Shown: in pieces, positions 63,976 through 64,000 of the stretch
Layout: each line of letters begins with the position of its first letter
How positions within the stretch are numbered: the first letter of the stretch is position 1
Source of the DNA: Dongia sedimenti
GTDB lineage: Bacteria > Pseudomonadota > Alphaproteobacteria > Dongiales > Dongiaceae
Assembly (NCBI GenBank): GCA_030715195.1
Contig: JAUYVI010000008.1
Span: 62,001-126,000, forward strand
DNA: 64,000 nucleotides
Reading direction: 5' to 3'
The notes under the pieces: model-generated
What the model saw: the letters and a program-made list of their open reading frames with translations, nothing else
Database searches by the model: none
What the model was told of the DNA's origin: nothing
Program-made: the position numbers and the translations under genes

Positions 63976-64000
63976 CCGGCCATGGCTCCTTGAAACGCGC

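Overview
The window reads as a chromosomal segment of a high-GC, free-living alphaproteobacterium, probably Rhodospirillales-like. The support is gene order and family content: tig-clpP-clpX-lon-hupB, rplM-rpsI, a sigma54-type promoter in front of glnB-glnA, methylmalonyl-CoA epimerase followed by DUF1467, and an NrsF/SigF pair. There are three tRNAs (Val-TAC, Leu-TAG, His-GTG), no rRNA, no intact insertion sequence, no prophage and no CRISPR array.

Layout. 1-5.2 kb: a FadR-type regulator, a secreted SGNH hydrolase, a MaoC dehydratase divergent from an HxlR regulator, and a DHA2 efflux pump that shares an operator-like sequence with hxlR. 5.2-11.5 kb: an iron-linked periplasmic cluster (Fur-like box, imelysin, multicopper oxidase, di-haem DUF1111 oxidoreductase, second imelysin, DUF1513). 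11.5-19 kb: a hydroxyacid reductase, a translationally coupled aminotransferase/CMP-sugar-type cytidylyltransferase/GNAT operon, a GST-MarR divergent pair with three copies of one palindrome, two DMT exporters, an RraA-fold protein and tRNA-Val. 19-26 kb: the protein quality-control block. 26-33.4 kb: NAD(P)HX repair, an HpcH aldolase, a Sel1/SPOR cell-envelope protein, small metabolic genes, a lipoprotein and tRNA-His. 33.6-38.6 kb: an aminotransferase, an animal-type haem peroxidase, and a type III polyketide synthase with its methyltransferase. 38.7-42.4 kb: PII and glutamine synthetase, then a chemoreceptor. 42.5-49 kb: an orphan membrane protein, gamma carbonic anhydrase, argC, an FAD oxidoreductase, DUF2585, a repeat-filled gap and rpsI-rplM. 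49-54.6 kb: a hydrolase, enoyl-CoA hydratase, a CoA-binding protein, an SLT-domain protein, a PAS histidine kinase and a CBS protein. 54.7-61.3 kb: a sugar regulon (KDG-type kinase and LacI, divergent from a ribose-type ABC importer plus a metallo-beta-lactamase-fold hydrolase). 61.3-64 kb: NrsF/ECF sigma, a phosphodiesterase and two small genes.

Most notable: the iron cluster has a laccase-like multicopper oxidase inserted between the first imelysin and the di-haem protein, and its twin-arginine signal lies upstream of the first ATG. Also worth a second look are the ~110-125 bp imperfect tandem repeats between rpsI and DUF2585, three consecutive stem-loops between clpX and lon, several well-formed operator palindromes (GST/MarR, LacI, HxlR), and a cysteine-rich orphan membrane protein beside the chemoreceptor.
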